Assembly (NCBI RefSeq): GCF_004152935.1
Contig: NZ_SETE01000004.1
Span: forward strand, 415,138-479,137
Source of the DNA: Brumimicrobium glaciale
GTDB taxonomy: Bacteria > Bacteroidota > Bacteroidia > Flavobacteriales_D > Crocinitomicaceae
Reading direction: 5' to 3'
Length of the DNA stretch: 64,000 bases
Positions 62,935 through 64,000 of the stretch are shown here, piece after piece. Below the pieces are notes generated by a model, which saw nothing but the letters and a program-made list of their open reading frames with translations, did not search any database and was not told the origin of the DNA. Each line of letters begins with the position of its first letter. The first letter of the stretch is position 1. Position numbers and translations under genes: made by a program.

Positions 62935-62942
62935 CAAAGATA
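62935..62942 (-). promoter_or_regulatory. Bacteroidota -7 box (TATCTTTG) for ade
   Basis: On the minus strand TATCTTTG lies 15 bp before the start codon 62919, which fixes that start. Confidence 0.55.
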
Positions 62943-63361
62943 ATTATGAATTACGATAATTACGAATTACGAATTGAAAAATAAAGGTTGCTGAGAGAAT
63001 TGTCAATTTCGAATTCCAAATTAATAATTAAGAATTAAAAAAATGCCTCGGATAAGAATTTCGATTTGAAAAACTGGTTCTACTACGAATTTAGTGTAAT
63101 ATCGCATGCCATTGAGAATAAACCTTAAAGACTTTTCTAGTAATATACTTTTTTAAAATCCGCGATCATCTGTGTTGCTAAAACGGTGACTGAGCATTCT
63201 AAGATATAACCTAAATATTTTGATGTAATTTTCATTCTTTTAAAAACGTTTTCCATTTGCCGCATTGCCTTCGACAGGCTCAGTCAACGGATTGCTCTTC
63301 GGTGTCTTCGGTGACTGAGCTTGTCGAAGGCCCGTGTCATCCGCGTTCCATTACAGCGCAT
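62943..63361. other. Repeat-rich intergenic region
   Basis: Contains AATTACGAATTACGAATTG-type simple repeats (about 62944-62980), a phrase CCGCGATCATCTGTGTTGCTAAAA (63161-63184) typical of dispersed Bacteroidota repeats, and the inverted repeat at 63267-63331. No gene. Confidence 0.55.
63267..63331. repeat. CCTTCGACAGGCTCAGTCA inverted repeat, second site
   Basis: Twenty-base arms (63267-63286 and 63312-63331) match except at one position. Related to the pair at 60989-61044. It directly precedes the outer-membrane protein fragment. Confidence 0.75.
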
Positions 63362-63514
63362 CCAAAAAGATCAACCAAAGTTCTTAGGTTTTTCTTTCTT
63401 GATGATCGAGAAACAATAGAGCTTTTACAAAGAGATTATGAAGGTTACGGTTACGCTGAGTATCCCCATAAGTTTGATTTGTCTTGGCGATTTGGAGTTG
63501 GGATTAACTTTTAA
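63362..63514 (+). pseudogene. 3' end of a truncated outer-membrane beta-barrel protein gene
   Basis: An in-frame stretch of 50 codons ends at TAA 63512-63514. It reads STKVLRFFFLDDRETIELL, then GYGYAEYPHKFDLSWRFGVG, and closes INF. An alternating hydrophobic last strand with terminal Phe (DLSWRFGVGINF) is the recognised signature of outer-membrane beta-barrels. Upstream the frame runs into the REP-like repeat, so the 5' part is gone. A shorter chance ORF cannot be fully excluded. Confidence 0.4.
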
Positions 63515-63540
63515 GAATAACAGCACGATTTGCTAATCGA

Positions 63541-64000
63541 GTAGACGGCTCCGCCAGATAAACTGACGGAGTACGCCTCTCACACCACCGTACGTACGGG
63601 TCTCGTATACGGCGGTTCGTATCTTGGTGGATTAAACGACAAATGAAGTTCCAACATTCCAATATATCCACGTTTCTTTAGCCTTGAAATAGTAATTGTA
63701 GTCACTAAAATAGGACTTTGTGCGACTGCCCATCCTCCCATTCGGGTTCGACTGTAAGCGTATGCATGGTCTTGGTCAATTCCTAAACGAATAAGATTCT
63801 TTCTCTTCCGTTCAGGCTTCTTCCAATGATGCCAAATGCAATAGCGTAGTCGGTTCCGCAACCATCCGTCAATATCTCTAAGCTTTCCTTTGATACTTGT
63901 TCCACGAAAATAGTTTAACCATCCGCGTTGAACTTCGTTAATCTTTTGGATACGCTCTTCAAAAGTCATCGGAGTGGTTTTTCGGGTGAAGACTTTTAGT
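63541..64000 (-). mobile_element. Group II intron, 3' part (domains V and VI plus maturase)
   Basis: On the minus strand the sequence runs from the maturase ORF through domain V (ACCGCCGTATACGAGACC and CGTACGTACGGTGGT, about 63580-63616) and domain VI (CTCCGTCAG/CTGGCGGAG stem, about 63544-63572) to GTCTAC near 63541. The 9-bp lower stem of domain V, ACCGCCGTA/TACGGTGGT, is clear. The intron starts outside the window. The adjoining exon carries CGATTTGCTAATCG, a relic of the window's dispersed palindrome. Confidence 0.8.
63580..64000 (-). CDS. Group II intron reverse transcriptase/maturase, C-terminal part
   Basis: The frame is open at the window edge; 140 codons are visible, of a protein that is usually 420-600 residues long. 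The maturase (X) domain reads INEVQRGWLNYFRG and DGWLRNRLRYCIWHHWKKP, followed by SRTRMGGWAVAQSPI, SRLKKRGYIGMLEL and EPPYTRPVRTVV. The last twelve residues are coded by domain V. An in-frame Met at 63969 is internal, not the start. Proteins of this kind splice the intron and insert copies at new sites. Confidence 0.92.
   Translation of the reverse strand, partial: LKVFTRKTTPMTFEERIQKINEVQRGWLNYFRGTSIKGKLRDIDGWLRNRLRYCIWHHWKKPERKRKNLIRLGIDQDHAYAYSRTRMGGWAVAQSPILVTTITISRLKKRGYIGMLELHLSFNPPRYEPPYTRPVRTVV

Noticed and set aside
1..64000. tRNA or rRNA genes
   Set aside because: No T-arm GGTTCGAATCC-like motif with a matching acceptor stem and no rRNA-like conserved stretch was seen in the gaps.

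Overview
The window is low-GC bacterial DNA that looks like a Bacteroidota chromosome, most likely Flavobacteriales and possibly close to Fluviicola/Crocinitomicaceae. Evidence: a gliding-motility (CHU_C-type) C-terminus and a type IX secretion (T9SS) sorting tail on exported proteins, many lipoproteins and secreted peptidases, the small protein-mutL-rhomboid-rhomboid-endonuclease cluster, bacillithiol synthesis (bshA), and promoters with the Bacteroidota -7 box TAnnTTTG. No rRNA, tRNA, CRISPR array or prophage was seen.

Layout. 0-11 kb: an edge-truncated membrane-bound O-acyltransferase, a 51-residue small protein, fabG, a LuxC-like acyl-CoA reductase divergent from a 2x[4Fe-4S] ferredoxin, a repeat array, a pseudoreceiver-adenylate cyclase-HD protein, bshA, and a NagZ/serine-hydrolase fusion. 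11-16 kb: the mutL-rhomboid operon. 16-25.6 kb: mostly housekeeping and stress genes (SDR, SRAP, transglutaminase-like, heme lipoprotein, amino-acid racemase), a HipA-like kinase/DUF3037 pair and an acyl-CoA synthetase. 25.9-37.7 kb: surface and secretion functions (S9 peptidase, PKD/CHU_C giant protein, Cys-rich secreted protein, T9SS cargo) mixed with decayed genes and palindromic elements. 37.8-46 kb: rRNA methyltransferase, a HigB/HigA-ImmA toxin-antitoxin operon followed by a Fur-family regulator and an HMA-CDF metal transporter, an LpxR-like lipid A deacylase, an AI-2E family exporter and an amine oxidase. 46-61 kb: M3 and M13 peptidases, an IF2N-like charged protein, DUF4268, acyl-CoA carboxylase beta, miaA, rpsA, and a multi-pass membrane-YceI fusion. 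61-64 kb: adenine deaminase, REP-like repeats, a truncated outer-membrane protein end, and the 3' end of a group II intron with its maturase.

The most unusual content lies between genes: several families of palindromic elements (the GACGATTTGCAAATCGTC family, nested REP-like elements, a 165-bp MITE-like palindrome, a 148-bp nested hairpin), and at least three small genes interrupted by in-frame stops, one of them a Kazal-type lipoprotein. The best regulatory signals are a 16-bp perfect palindrome over the -7 box of the toxin-antitoxin operon and TTGCAA-type palindromes between the Fur-family gene and its metal transporter. The group II intron is notable because the last codons of its maturase are also its domain V RNA.
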